Positions 15,471 through 23,304 of a stretch of 64,000 nt of DNA are shown piece after piece (the stretch's first letter is position 1; the number at the start of each line of letters is the position of its first letter). The DNA lies in assembly GCF_016612535.1 (NCBI RefSeq), contig NZ_JAENXS010000002.1, positions 496,001-560,000 on the forward strand, given 5' to 3'. The DNA comes from Bradyrhizobium diazoefficiens. Its GTDB lineage: Bacteria; Pseudomonadota; Alphaproteobacteria; Rhizobiales; Xanthobacteraceae. The notes under the pieces were generated by a model, which did not search any database, had not been told where the DNA came from, and saw only the letters and a program-made list of their open reading frames with translations. Made by a program: the position numbers and the translations under genes.

Positions 15471-15821
15471 TCACATCCGCTCAGCGGTCCACGTTCCCGT
15501 GCACATGGTGCCACGCCATGTGCCGGAGCCCGAGGTGCCGCTGAGCCGGCCGAAGCCGACGGCGCGCTTGATGCCGGTGCTCAAAGTGACGTTGATGCTG
15601 CCGGCGTCGGCCACACGGCCGGACGCCGTCACGGCTGCGCTGCTCGAGGCAATCTGGCCGTTGCTGATGCCGATCGCGACGGACGCGCCGTTGCCGCAGG
15701 TTTCGCTCGACGACGAGATGCGGACATTCCATGCGCCGTCGAAGGTGCTGGCGCTCGCTTGCGCGATCGGCAGAGCCAAGGCGAACACGGTAACGAACAG
15801 CGCTTTGCGAAAGCAATTCAT
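15471..15821 (-). CDS. Secreted hypothetical protein
   Basis: The 116-residue product begins with a signal peptide (MNCFRKALFVTVFALALPIAQASA) and continues with a small beta-rich domain with paired cysteines and repeated short strands ending TWRGTMCTGTWTAERM. Such small domains occur in exported proteins of bradyrhizobia. ATG 15821 gives a proper signal sequence; a longer frame to 15860 does not. A weak CRP-like dyad, TGTGA-N6-GCACA (15908-15923), lies 87 bases upstream of the start. Confidence 0.6.
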   Translation of the reverse strand: MNCFRKALFVTVFALALPIAQASASTFDGAWNVRISSSSETCGNGASVAIGISNGQIASSSAAVTASGRVADAGSINVTLSTGIKRAVGFGRLSGTSGSGTWRGTMCTGTWTAERM

Positions 15822-15950
15822 GACACGCCCCTGTGGTTGAACCTGCGGGCATCGTGGCATGAGCGTGGGGCTGCCGATGTGAGGGCAGTCACGTGGGCAA
15901 TGGGCTGTGTGAGATAACGCACATCACACGAGCACTGCGGACCAAAAGCA

Positions 15951-15975
15951 AAGGGGCCCGGATCACGGGCCCCTT
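15951..15975 (-). terminator. Terminator of the DUF2147 gene
   Basis: AAGGGGCCC and GGGCCCCTT form a perfect 9-bp stem with a 7-base loop. On the minus strand it is followed by TGCTTTTGG. It lies 24 bases after the stop of the upstream minus-strand gene. Confidence 0.7.
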
Positions 15976-15998
15976 GCCTGTCTCGGAATGTCGCGAAC

Positions 15999-16871
15999 CT
16001 AGTTCACCCGCGTCCAGGTCTGGCCACCGCAGAACATGCCGCCGAACGCGCAGCCCTGCACGCGCAGGCGGTCGCCTCCCTTCAGCGCGATCGTTGAATC
16101 GTATGTCGAGCCGGTGTTGGGATCGAGGATGCGGCCGGACCATTTCTGGTCCTTGCTGGGCTTCATGTTGATCAGGACCTGTTCGCCGTTCTGGTTCGAT
16201 TTGCTGTCGACCGAATAGCCACAGAGATTGTTGCCGCATTGCTCGATGCGGACCTTGCCTTCCTTCTCCTCGGTGAGCCAGACGCCGAGCGGTGAATTAA
16301 GATCGCGCGTCGGCGCAACCGCGGGAGCCGGCGGTTCGACGGCGGCGGACTGAACGGGAGCGGGGGCAGGCGCCGGCGCAGTTGGCGCCGGAGGTGCTGC
16401 AGCTACGGTCGGAGCCGGCGGCGGAGGCGGTGCGGGCGGAACCGCGGCCACCGTTGGGGCAGCGCCTGGAGCCGGTTGAGGCGGCGGCACCAGCGTATCT
16501 TCTGCCGGACCGTTGTTTGCAGTGGCGGCCGGAGGTGCCGGCGAGGCGGGAGGCGCAACGGCCACGGGAGCTTGGACGGGGGCCTGCTCGGCCGCCGGGG
16601 GCGCGGTGACAGGTGCGGGGGCTGGCGCTGGATTGGCCGGCGTTTGCGGATCGACCTTGGCCTGCTGCGGGGCCTGCTGGTCGAGTTTGGTGTCGTTCTT
16701 CTTGGCCTTCTTGGCCTTGCCTTGACCGGTGTTGTCGTAGACGCCGGGAATCTGCACCGTGCCGCGGTCGGGATCGATGCGGATGGTGCGCCCGCCATAT
16801 TCGAAAGTGTACTGCGCCTGCGCAGCAGTGCTCGCCAAAAGGAATGCGGCCGTGGCCAACAGCTTCCTCAT
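15999..16871 (-). CDS. Exported DUF2147 protein with long Pro/Ala linker
   Basis: The 290-residue product has a signal peptide (MRKLLATAAFLLASTAAQA), a short N-terminal segment, and a very long Pro/Ala/Val-rich linker (about 70-195). The C-terminal domain of about 100 residues has PLGVWLTEEKEGKVRIEQCG, a NLCGYSV motif and WSGRILDPNTGSTYDSTIAL, the DUF2147 pattern seen in secreted proteins. The linker suggests the C-terminal domain is held away from the membrane or wall. ATG 16871 has AGGAG six bases upstream and is preferred over 16877. A near-perfect CRP-like palindrome lies 60 bases upstream. Confidence 0.75.
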   Translation of the reverse strand: MRKLLATAAFLLASTAAQAQYTFEYGGRTIRIDPDRGTVQIPGVYDNTGQGKAKKAKKNDTKLDQQAPQQAKVDPQTPANPAPAPAPVTAPPAAEQAPVQAPVAVAPPASPAPPAATANNGPAEDTLVPPPQPAPGAAPTVAAVPPAPPPPPAPTVAAAPPAPTAPAPAPAPVQSAAVEPPAPAVAPTRDLNSPLGVWLTEEKEGKVRIEQCGNNLCGYSVDSKSNQNGEQVLINMKPSKDQKWSGRILDPNTGSTYDSTIALKGGDRLRVQGCAFGGMFCGGQTWTRVN

Positions 16872-16930
16872 TTCCATCTCCTGAGCAGGTGGTCCCGCAC
16901 CGACGCTTACGCCTCGGCTCGATCGCGAAA

Positions 16931-16946
16931 AGTGATCTAGATCACT
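16931..16946 (-). promoter_or_regulatory. CRP/FNR-family-like palindrome
   Basis: AGTGATCTAGATCACT is a perfect 16-base palindrome. Its GTGATCTAGATCAC core equals the centre of the E. coli CRP consensus. It lies 60-75 bases upstream of the DUF2147 gene start, where an activator could act. Confidence 0.5.
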
Positions 16947-17040
16947 GTCACGGTATGAGTCGCCTTCCGGGGTAGCCGGGTTCAATAGATCAAGAGCCGG
17001 TCCAAAGTTTGGCCGGCGGAGGCGACGAGAGGGCGCGGGG

Positions 17041-17823
17041 TCAGTCGAACCAGGCGGCGTAGATCTTCTTGTAGCTGCCGTCCTCCATGGAGAGGTGCAG
17101 CCACTGGTCGACGAAGGCCTTCAGCGCCATGTCGCGCTGGAGCCAATAGGCCTTCTCCGAGAAGTCGAACGGTTTGTCGGGATGCACCGCGCAGAGCACG
17201 CCAGCATGCTGCTTCTGCTGGTAACGCGTCTCGGAAGCGTCCGTCATCATCAAATCGGCATTGCCCTTGGCGATCTCGTCGAAGATCGCGGTGTTGTCGG
17301 GGAAGACGTTGATCTCGGCGTTCTTGACGTTGGCGCGCGCGAAGCGCTCGTTGGTCCCGCCGGGATTGACGATGACGCGGGTGCCCTTCTTGTCGATGTC
17401 GGCGAGCGTCTGATACTTGGCCGTGTCGGCGCAGCGCGCGATCGGCGTCTTGCCCTCGCGCATGATCGGCATCGAGAAATAGCCCTTCTTCTGGCGGTCG
17501 AGCGTGACCGAGATGCCACCCATGGCGATGTCGAACTGGTCGGCCTCGAAGTCCCTCATCAGCTTCGGCCAGGCCGTCGGCACGAACTCGACCTTGACGC
17601 CGAGCGCCTTGCCGAGCGCCTCCGCCATGTCGACGTCGAAGCCGGCGAACTGCTGCGTCGCCTTGTCCAGGTAGGTGAAGGGCTTGTAGTCGCCGGTCAT
17701 GCCGACGCGCAACGTGCCGCGCTTGACGATCTCGTCGAGACGCGAGGGGGCCGGCTGCTGTGCGTGGGCCGAAAAACTTGCCAGCAGCATCACGGCCAAG
17801 GCCGTCACGATTCGAACGATCAT
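17041..17823 (-). CDS. pheC: Periplasmic cyclohexadienyl dehydratase (PheC-like)
   Basis: A 260-residue periplasmic-binding-protein fold with signal peptide (IVTALAVMLLASFSAHA). SRLDEIVKRGTLRVGMTGDY and KPFTYL open the domain; AGFDVDMAEALG, AWPKLMRDFEADQFDIAMGG and INVFPDN follow closely the pattern I know from Pseudomonas PheC. NPGGTNERFARAN includes the Glu that in PheC is catalytic. PheC enzymes evolved from amino-acid-binding proteins and convert arogenate or prephenate to phenylalanine or phenylpyruvate in the periplasm. A solute-binding protein is the alternative, but there are no ABC permease genes next to it. ATG 17823 is preferred to 17844. Confidence 0.72.
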   Translation of the reverse strand: MIVRIVTALAVMLLASFSAHAQQPAPSRLDEIVKRGTLRVGMTGDYKPFTYLDKATQQFAGFDVDMAEALGKALGVKVEFVPTAWPKLMRDFEADQFDIAMGGISVTLDRQKKGYFSMPIMREGKTPIARCADTAKYQTLADIDKKGTRVIVNPGGTNERFARANVKNAEINVFPDNTAIFDEIAKGNADLMMTDASETRYQQKQHAGVLCAVHPDKPFDFSEKAYWLQRDMALKAFVDQWLHLSMEDGSYKKIYAAWFD

Positions 17824-17925
17824 CTCTTTTCCACCCATGCCCAAGCTGTCATTGTGTAGCTCTTGAGACGTGGATTTAGACCAGATGCCAGTTTCTGGCG
17901 AGACGGAATTGAAGGGAATCTTGAA

Positions 17926-18435
17926 GTGACGATTTCGATGTACGAGGCCTCGGTCGGCCTCTTCGTGCCTTACCTGCGCAATCTGTCGGTCCTGCTCGAC
18001 AAGGGCGTTGCCTATGCCGAGGCCCGCAAGTTCAATCCCACCGTCCTGCTCGGTATGCGGCTATCGCCGAACATGTACGATCTGGCGCAGCAGATCGGCG
18101 AGGCCTGCCGCCATGCCACGGTCGCCCCGGCCTTGCTGACACAATGCGAACCGGTCGCGCTGCCGCCGCTGGAGCACGACATGGCCGGGCTTCAGGCGCG
18201 CATCGCCACGTCAATTGAATTCATTGAAAGCCTGCCGCGCGCCGAGATCGACGCGGCTGCGGAGCTGAAGGTCTTCTTCAAGCTCAAGAACGGGACCGAG
18301 CTGCCCTTTACCGGGCGGACGCTGCTGCTCACGAACAGCGTCCCGCAATTCTTCTTTCACGTCACAACGGCCTACGACCTTCTGCGGCACGCAGGCGTCG
18401 AGCTCGCGAAGAAGGATTTCCTCGGGCGGAAGTAA
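17926..18435 (+). CDS. DUF1993 family protein
   Basis: The 169-residue protein matches DUF1993: it starts near SMYEASVGLFVPYLRNLSVLL and contains a LSPNMYDLAQQIGEACRH helix and a C-terminal PQFFFHVTTAYDLLRHAGVE segment with a possible metal-binding histidine. The fold is a DinB-like four-helix bundle of unknown function. GTG 17926 is chosen because GAAGGGA lies 8 bases upstream; ATG 17938 is the alternative. It is divergently oriented from pheC with about 100 bases between them. Confidence 0.75.
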   Translation: MTISMYEASVGLFVPYLRNLSVLLDKGVAYAEARKFNPTVLLGMRLSPNMYDLAQQIGEACRHATVAPALLTQCEPVALPPLEHDMAGLQARIATSIEFIESLPRAEIDAAAELKVFFKLKNGTELPFTGRTLLLTNSVPQFFFHVTTAYDLLRHAGVELAKKDFLGRK

Positions 18436-18451
18436 TTGGCGGGCTCGATGT

Positions 18452-18536
18452 TCACCTCTCCCCGACGGGGAGAGGTCGGATTGCGCCGGGCGGTGCGAAG
18501 CATCGTCCCGAGCAATCCGGGTGAGGCGAGCCCGAC
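18452..18536. repeat. REP-like palindromic element
   Basis: A perfect inverted repeat (18454-18476: 10-bp arms CCTCTCCCCG-type, 3-base loop) is followed by a GGATTGC ... GCAATCC pair. This is the recurring intergenic element of bradyrhizobial genomes. It sits between convergent genes and may also stop transcription. Confidence 0.6.
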
Positions 18537-18548
18537 CTGCAAGCTGCC

Positions 18549-19025
18549 TTACGCTTCGCCCTTGCGCTCGTACTCGGCGAGCGAGCTGCGGCCGGCGATC
18601 TCGCTGCGCAGCAGCTCGAAGCGTCGATGCGCCTCGCCCTCGTGTTCGTCGACGAAATGCACGGCGGCCTCGCTCGTCATCGGGCCGCTGATCACGGGCG
18701 CGGACTGTTCGCCGATGGTCTCGTGCACGTAGTACTGGCCGTCATCGCCGCGATGCACAGTCCATTTGAGGCGGATTGCCACCATCGGCCCGGGGCCGAC
18801 CTTGCTGTAGCCGTCGGCATCGGTGTGCTCGGGCACAAGCGGCTGTTCCTCGACCACGAGATGCTCATGCTCGTCGACGGCAGAATGTTCGGCAACGACC
18901 GGATGCTCGTCAGCGACGACCGCTTCCGTCTCCATGGTGTCCCGGACGACGAAGGCAGACTCGGGATGCTCGAAAATGCTGGCGATGGTCGCCAGCGCTT
19001 GGTCGGTCGGGTCGATCTCTGACAA
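18549..19025 (-). CDS. Acidic His/Glu-repeat hypothetical protein
   Basis: The 158-residue protein has a central acidic segment with repeated EH/VVxEH units (ADEHPVVAEHSAVDEHEH and VEEQPLVPEH) and a folded C-terminal part with MVAIRLKWTVHRGDDGQYYV, YYVHETIGEQ and a terminal helix. No family is recognised. TTG 19025 is preferred because GGAGG lies 8 bases upstream; TTG 19040 is a longer alternative. The repeats could bind metal, but this is only suggested by composition. Confidence 0.6.
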   Translation of the reverse strand: MSEIDPTDQALATIASIFEHPESAFVVRDTMETEAVVADEHPVVAEHSAVDEHEHLVVEEQPLVPEHTDADGYSKVGPGPMVAIRLKWTVHRGDDGQYYVHETIGEQSAPVISGPMTSEAAVHFVDEHEGEAHRRFELLRSEIAGRSSLAEYERKGEA

Positions 19026-19190
19026 GGGTCCATCCTCCAACTCGATGCGGCCGGCAAGTCTGTCCCACTGCCGCCGCGGCCGGACTTATTACGCGGGTTT
19101 GATTAAGGCTGAGTTGGGGCCCGATCTGCACCAAAATGGGACGCATTCTGGCCTTCCGAAGGCGTGTGGACTGGCCGCCCCAGGTTCGCC

Positions 19191-20180
19191 TCAGCCCAGC
19201 ACGTCCTGATTGATGATGTTCTGCCGGATCGGATCGCCGTCCAGCACACTCAGGATGTTGCGCGCGGTCTGCTCGCTCATGCGCTGGACTGCCTCGACGG
19301 TGACGCCGGCCACGTGGGGCGCCATGATGACGTTTGGCAGCGCGAACAGCGCGTTGCTGACCGGCGGCGGCTCCACCTCGAACACGTCGATGCCGGCGCC
19401 TGCAAGCTTCCCGGAGACGAGGGCGTCGTAGAGTGCAGCTTCCTTCACGATGCCACCGCGCGCGGTGTTGATGAGATAGGATCTCGGTTTCATCCGGCCG
19501 ATCCGCGCTGCGTCGAACAGGCCGATGGTTTCCGGCGTCTTCGGGCAGTGGATCGTGACGAAGTCGGCATTGGGCAGCGCGGCGTCGAGATCGGCCACGG
19601 GCTCGCAGCCGGCGGCCGTGATCTCGGCGGCCGGCTTGTAGGGATCGTATACCTGAACCTTCATTTCCATCGCCAGGCAGCGCTTGGCGGTGCGGGTGCC
19701 GATGCGGCCGAAGCCGACGATCAGCACGGTCTTGCCGTAGAGGTCGAACGGCAGCATGCCGAGCCGGTCGGCCCATTTGCCGTCCTTGACACAGGCATGC
19801 ATCTCCTGGGCGCGCTTGGCCAGCGTCAGCATCATGAACAGCGCCTGCTCGGCGACCGAGGGCGAGTTCGCGCTGCCGGCGACCATCAGCGGCACCTTGC
19901 GGCGGGAGAGGGCTGATACGTCGACCGCGTCGTAGCCGACGCCGATGCGGGTCACCACCTTCATGTCCCTGGAGGCTTCGAGCTCGGTCTCGCCAAAAGC
20001 AGTGGCGCCCAGCGCCACGCCGTGGACCGGCGCATGGCTCTTCAGCAGGGCTTCGAAGTCCTTGGCGGAGATCAGGTTGGGAAACTCGACGAGCTCGATC
20101 TCGTCCCGCTGGGTGAGGAGGGCGCGTGCCCCTTGCGACAAAGTTTGTGTAACGAAAATCTTCTTCTTGTTGGTCGCCAT
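19191..20180 (-). CDS. D-2-hydroxyacid dehydrogenase
   Basis: A 329-residue NAD-dependent 2-hydroxyacid dehydrogenase. The Rossmann motif VLIVGFGRIGTRTAKR (about 150-165), the catalytic Arg in INTARGGIV, Glu in the DVFEVEPPP region and His in MAPHVAG are all present. It oxidises a D-2-hydroxyacid (phosphoglycerate-, glycerate- or lactate-type); the exact substrate cannot be read. It lacks the ACT domain of long SerA. ATG 20180 (MATNKKKIFV) is chosen. The gene is 34 bases downstream of an ABC importer operon, so a sugar-acid substrate is plausible. Confidence 0.82.
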   Translation of the reverse strand: MATNKKKIFVTQTLSQGARALLTQRDEIELVEFPNLISAKDFEALLKSHAPVHGVALGATAFGETELEASRDMKVVTRIGVGYDAVDVSALSRRKVPLMVAGSANSPSVAEQALFMMLTLAKRAQEMHACVKDGKWADRLGMLPFDLYGKTVLIVGFGRIGTRTAKRCLAMEMKVQVYDPYKPAAEITAAGCEPVADLDAALPNADFVTIHCPKTPETIGLFDAARIGRMKPRSYLINTARGGIVKEAALYDALVSGKLAGAGIDVFEVEPPPVSNALFALPNVIMAPHVAGVTVEAVQRMSEQTARNILSVLDGDPIRQNIINQDVLG

Positions 20181-20214
20181 CGCTCCCCGCCTGCTTGCGT
20201 TTCTTGGACCGGCG

Positions 20215-21315
20215 TCACAGCACGACGCCGGTCTCATCGTTTAGCAGGTGCATATTGTTGAGGTCCATCGCCAAACGCATGGGAGCCCCGTCCCTGGCGC
20301 CGGCATTGGGATCGACCCGGCCGCAGACGGGCGTGCCTTCGAGCCCGAAATAAACCAGCGTCTCCATTCCCATCGGCTCGGTGACGTCGAGCACGGTGTC
20401 GAAAGTCTCGACGCCGGGCTCAAGATGGGCGTGGGCTTCGGTGAGATGCTCGGGCCGAATGCCGAGCAGCAGCTTGTCATTGCGCGGCAGCGCATTGTAG
20501 CGGGCGGCACGGGCCGGCGGCAGCGCAAAGGCGATGCGATCGGTCAGGCGGACCTGGAGCGCGCCGCCGACATCCTCCAGCCGGCACGGCAGGAAGTTCA
20601 TCGCCGGCGAACCGATGAAGCCCGCGACGAAACGCGTCGCCGGCTTGTGGTAGAGCTCGTTCGGCGTGCCGATCTGCTCGATGCGCCCCTTGTTCATCAC
20701 CACCACGCGGTCGGCCAAGGTCATCGCCTCGACCTGGTCGTGGGTGACGTAGACGGTGGTGGTGCGCACCTTCTGGTGCACCTTCTTGATCTCGATGCGC
20801 ATCTGCACGCGCAGCTTGGCGTCGAGATTGGACAGCGGCTCGTCGAACAGGAAGACTTTTGGATTGCGCACGATAGCGCGTCCCATCGCCACGCGCTGGC
20901 GCTGGCCCCCGGAGAGCTGCTTCGGCTTGCGGTCGATCAGATCGGTGATGTCCAGCAGGCGCGCGGCTTCGGTGACCCGCGCCTTGATCTCGGCCTTGGG
21001 ATAGTGCTTCAGCCGCAGACCGAACGACATGTTCTCGGCGACCGTCATGTGCGGGTAGAGCGCGTAGTTCTGGAACACCATGGCGATGTCGCGGTCCTTC
21101 GGCGGCACGTCGTTGACGACGTCGCCGCCAATCGAAATGTCGCCGTCGCTGATATCCTCGAGACCCGCGATCATGCGCAGCGTCGTCGACTTGCCGCAGC
21201 CTGAGGGGCCGACCAGCACGATGAACTCATGGTCCGCAATGTCGAGATCGATGCCGCGCACGGCCTCGACCTCGTCGTAGCGCTTGATCACTTTCCGCAA
21301 CGTAACGTCGGCCAT
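20215..21315 (-). CDS. Sugar-type ABC transporter ATP-binding protein (MalK/UgpC family)
   Basis: The 366-residue ATPase has Walker A GPSGCGKSTT, signature LSGGQRQRVAMGRAIV, Walker B VFLFDEPLSNLDAKLR and the H-loop YVTHDQVEAMTLADR. About 130 C-terminal residues form the TOBE/regulatory domain of MalK/UgpC proteins. It powers import for the two permeases encoded just upstream, separated by 6 bases. The substrate class is carbohydrate or polyol; the exact ligand is unknown. Confidence 0.88.
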   Translation of the reverse strand: MADVTLRKVIKRYDEVEAVRGIDLDIADHEFIVLVGPSGCGKSTTLRMIAGLEDISDGDISIGGDVVNDVPPKDRDIAMVFQNYALYPHMTVAENMSFGLRLKHYPKAEIKARVTEAARLLDITDLIDRKPKQLSGGQRQRVAMGRAIVRNPKVFLFDEPLSNLDAKLRVQMRIEIKKVHQKVRTTTVYVTHDQVEAMTLADRVVVMNKGRIEQIGTPNELYHKPATRFVAGFIGSPAMNFLPCRLEDVGGALQVRLTDRIAFALPPARAARYNALPRNDKLLLGIRPEHLTEAHAHLEPGVETFDTVLDVTEPMGMETLVYFGLEGTPVCGRVDPNAGARDGAPMRLAMDLNNMHLLNDETGVVL

Positions 21316-21321
21316 GAGAAT

Positions 21322-22227
21322 TCAACCCTTTGTCGCACCGGCGGTCAGGCCGGCGATGTAGTAGTCCATCAGGAAGGCGTAGATGACGAGCGGCGGAGCC
21401 GCGCCAAGCAGCGCGCCGGTCATGATCTGCCCCCAGTTGAAGACGTCGCCCTTGATCAAGGTGGTGGTGATGCCGACCGGCAGCACGAGCTGATCAATCG
21501 ATGTCGTGAATACCAGCGGATAGAGGAATTGGGCCCAGGACACCGTGAAGGCGAAGATGGTGGCCGCGATCAGCCCCGGCAGCGCCACGGGAATGAAGAT
21601 CCGCGTCAAGGTCTGGAGCCAGGAGGCACCGTCGATGAGCGCTGCCTCATCGAGCTCCTTCGGAATCGAGGCGAAATAGCCGATCATGATCCAGGTGCAG
21701 AACGGCACGGTCAGCGTCGGATAGATGAACACCAGCACATACCAGCGGTTCAGCAGCGTAATGCCGGTGAACTCCTGGATCACCGCCAGCATCTTGAACA
21801 GCGGAATGAACAGGAGACTGTCCGGGATCAGGTAGGTGAGAAAGACGCCGGTCGCGAGCGTCGCCGAGCCCCAGAACTTCATCCGCGCCAGCGCGAACGC
21901 AGCAGGGATGCTGATCAGCATCGTCACAATCACGACCACGATCGAGATGATCGACGAATTCCAGAAGAACCTCAGGAACTGGTTCGAGGTCAGGAGCTCG
22001 ACATAGTTCGACAGGGTCGGGTGAAACACCCACCACGGATTGGTCGCCGCCGAAATCTCCGCGCTGCTCTTGAGCGAGGTGATCAGCATGTAGACGGGCG
22101 GCGTCAGGAAGAAGATCGCAAACAGGATCAGGAAGAAGTAGGACCAGCGCAGGGCCCAGGCGCGGTCCCGGCTCATGCTACGGAGTTTGCGGGTTGGTCC
22201 GGCCTTGTCGATCGCCAGCGTGCTCAT
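21322..22227 (-). CDS. Carbohydrate ABC transporter permease (MalG-like)
   Basis: A 301-residue inner-membrane protein with six predicted membrane segments, starting with WALRWSYFFLILFAIFFLTP. The EAA loop is PKELDEAALIDGASWLQTLT, matching the MalG family and contacting the ATPase. It ends with YYIAGLTAGATKG, typical of the family. Its start overlaps the stop of the MalF-like gene, so the pair is translated together. Confidence 0.88.
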   Translation of the reverse strand: MSTLAIDKAGPTRKLRSMSRDRAWALRWSYFFLILFAIFFLTPPVYMLITSLKSSAEISAATNPWWVFHPTLSNYVELLTSNQFLRFFWNSSIISIVVVIVTMLISIPAAFALARMKFWGSATLATGVFLTYLIPDSLLFIPLFKMLAVIQEFTGITLLNRWYVLVFIYPTLTVPFCTWIMIGYFASIPKELDEAALIDGASWLQTLTRIFIPVALPGLIAATIFAFTVSWAQFLYPLVFTTSIDQLVLPVGITTTLIKGDVFNWGQIMTGALLGAAPPLVIYAFLMDYYIAGLTAGATKG

Positions 22228-23165
22228 CAGGCTTCGTTCCCACGTTTATTGACATCGCGCAGGATGAAGACCGCCGCGACGGCGAGGATCGGCACCATGA
22301 ACAGCGAGACGCAGGCGCCGAGCGGGATGTCGCTGCTCTGGATGCCGACCTGGAACGCCCAAGTGGCGAATAGATGCGTCGTATCCAGCGGTCCGCCCGA
22401 GGTCAGGATGCGCACGATGTCGAAATTGGCGAAGGTGACGATCAGCGAGAACAGCGTGGTGATAGCGATGATGTTGCGCATCATCGGCAGCGTGACATAC
22501 CACATCTTCTGCCACCAATTGGCGCCGTCGATCGCGGCGGCCTCGTAGAGCTGGTCGGGAACCGACTTCAGCGCGGCGAGATACATGATCAGGAAGAACG
22601 GAGCGCCGTACCAGACGTTGACGAGAATGACGGAGAAGCGCGCCCAGAAGGTGTCGCCGAGCCAGGGAATCGGACCGACGCCGAAGAAGGAGAGCGTGTA
22701 GTTGAACGCGCTGTAGGAGGGATCGAACAGCCAGAGCCAAGCCAGCGTGCTCATCGCCGGCGGAATCACCCAAGGCACCAGCAGCATGCCGCGCCATTTG
22801 CGCTGCTTCCTGCCGGGGATGTTGTGGACGAAATGCGCGACGATGAAGCCGATCAGCGCCTTGAAGATCACGGCGGTGACAGCGAACAGGCAGGACTGCT
22901 TCACCACCATCCAGAACGTCTCGCGCTTGAACAGAAAGGTGAAATTGCCGAGGCCGACGAATTTCGTCATCGCTTTGTTCAGCGTCGCCAGATAGAGCGA
23001 ATAGAAGGCCGGATAGAGCACGAGCAGCACGATCAGGAGGATCAGCGGCAGCGTCAGGAAGAACGCCACCGTCGATTTTCGACCCAGCACATTGCGCAGA
23101 CCAGCACCTTTGCGCGAGCGCGCGGAACTGATGCGGCGACCTTGCTCAACGACGACATCGGCCAT
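22227..23165 (-). CDS. Carbohydrate ABC transporter permease (MalF-like)
   Basis: The 312-residue protein starts with a basic cytoplasmic tail, then a first membrane segment (FFLTLPLILLIVLLVLYPAF). It contains the EAA loop DQLYEAAAIDGANWWQKMWY and the C-terminal GACVSLFMVPILAVAAVFIL segment. It forms the second half of the membrane channel with the MalG-like protein. The upstream solute-binding-protein gene ends about 140 bases away. Confidence 0.88.
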   Translation of the reverse strand: MADVVVEQGRRISSARSRKGAGLRNVLGRKSTVAFFLTLPLILLIVLLVLYPAFYSLYLATLNKAMTKFVGLGNFTFLFKRETFWMVVKQSCLFAVTAVIFKALIGFIVAHFVHNIPGRKQRKWRGMLLVPWVIPPAMSTLAWLWLFDPSYSAFNYTLSFFGVGPIPWLGDTFWARFSVILVNVWYGAPFFLIMYLAALKSVPDQLYEAAAIDGANWWQKMWYVTLPMMRNIIAITTLFSLIVTFANFDIVRILTSGGPLDTTHLFATWAFQVGIQSSDIPLGACVSLFMVPILAVAAVFILRDVNKRGNEA

Positions 23166-23304
23166 TGGATCAGACTTTCTGGGGCAAACTTTCTCACGGA
23201 AGATTCAAAGACGAAGCCGGCGACCAGTCGGCCTCGTCGCCATGCTGAAGCGCGCCTCGGCGGCTCACGCCCGAAAGTGTGAACCGCCATGGCACACACC
23301 CGGC

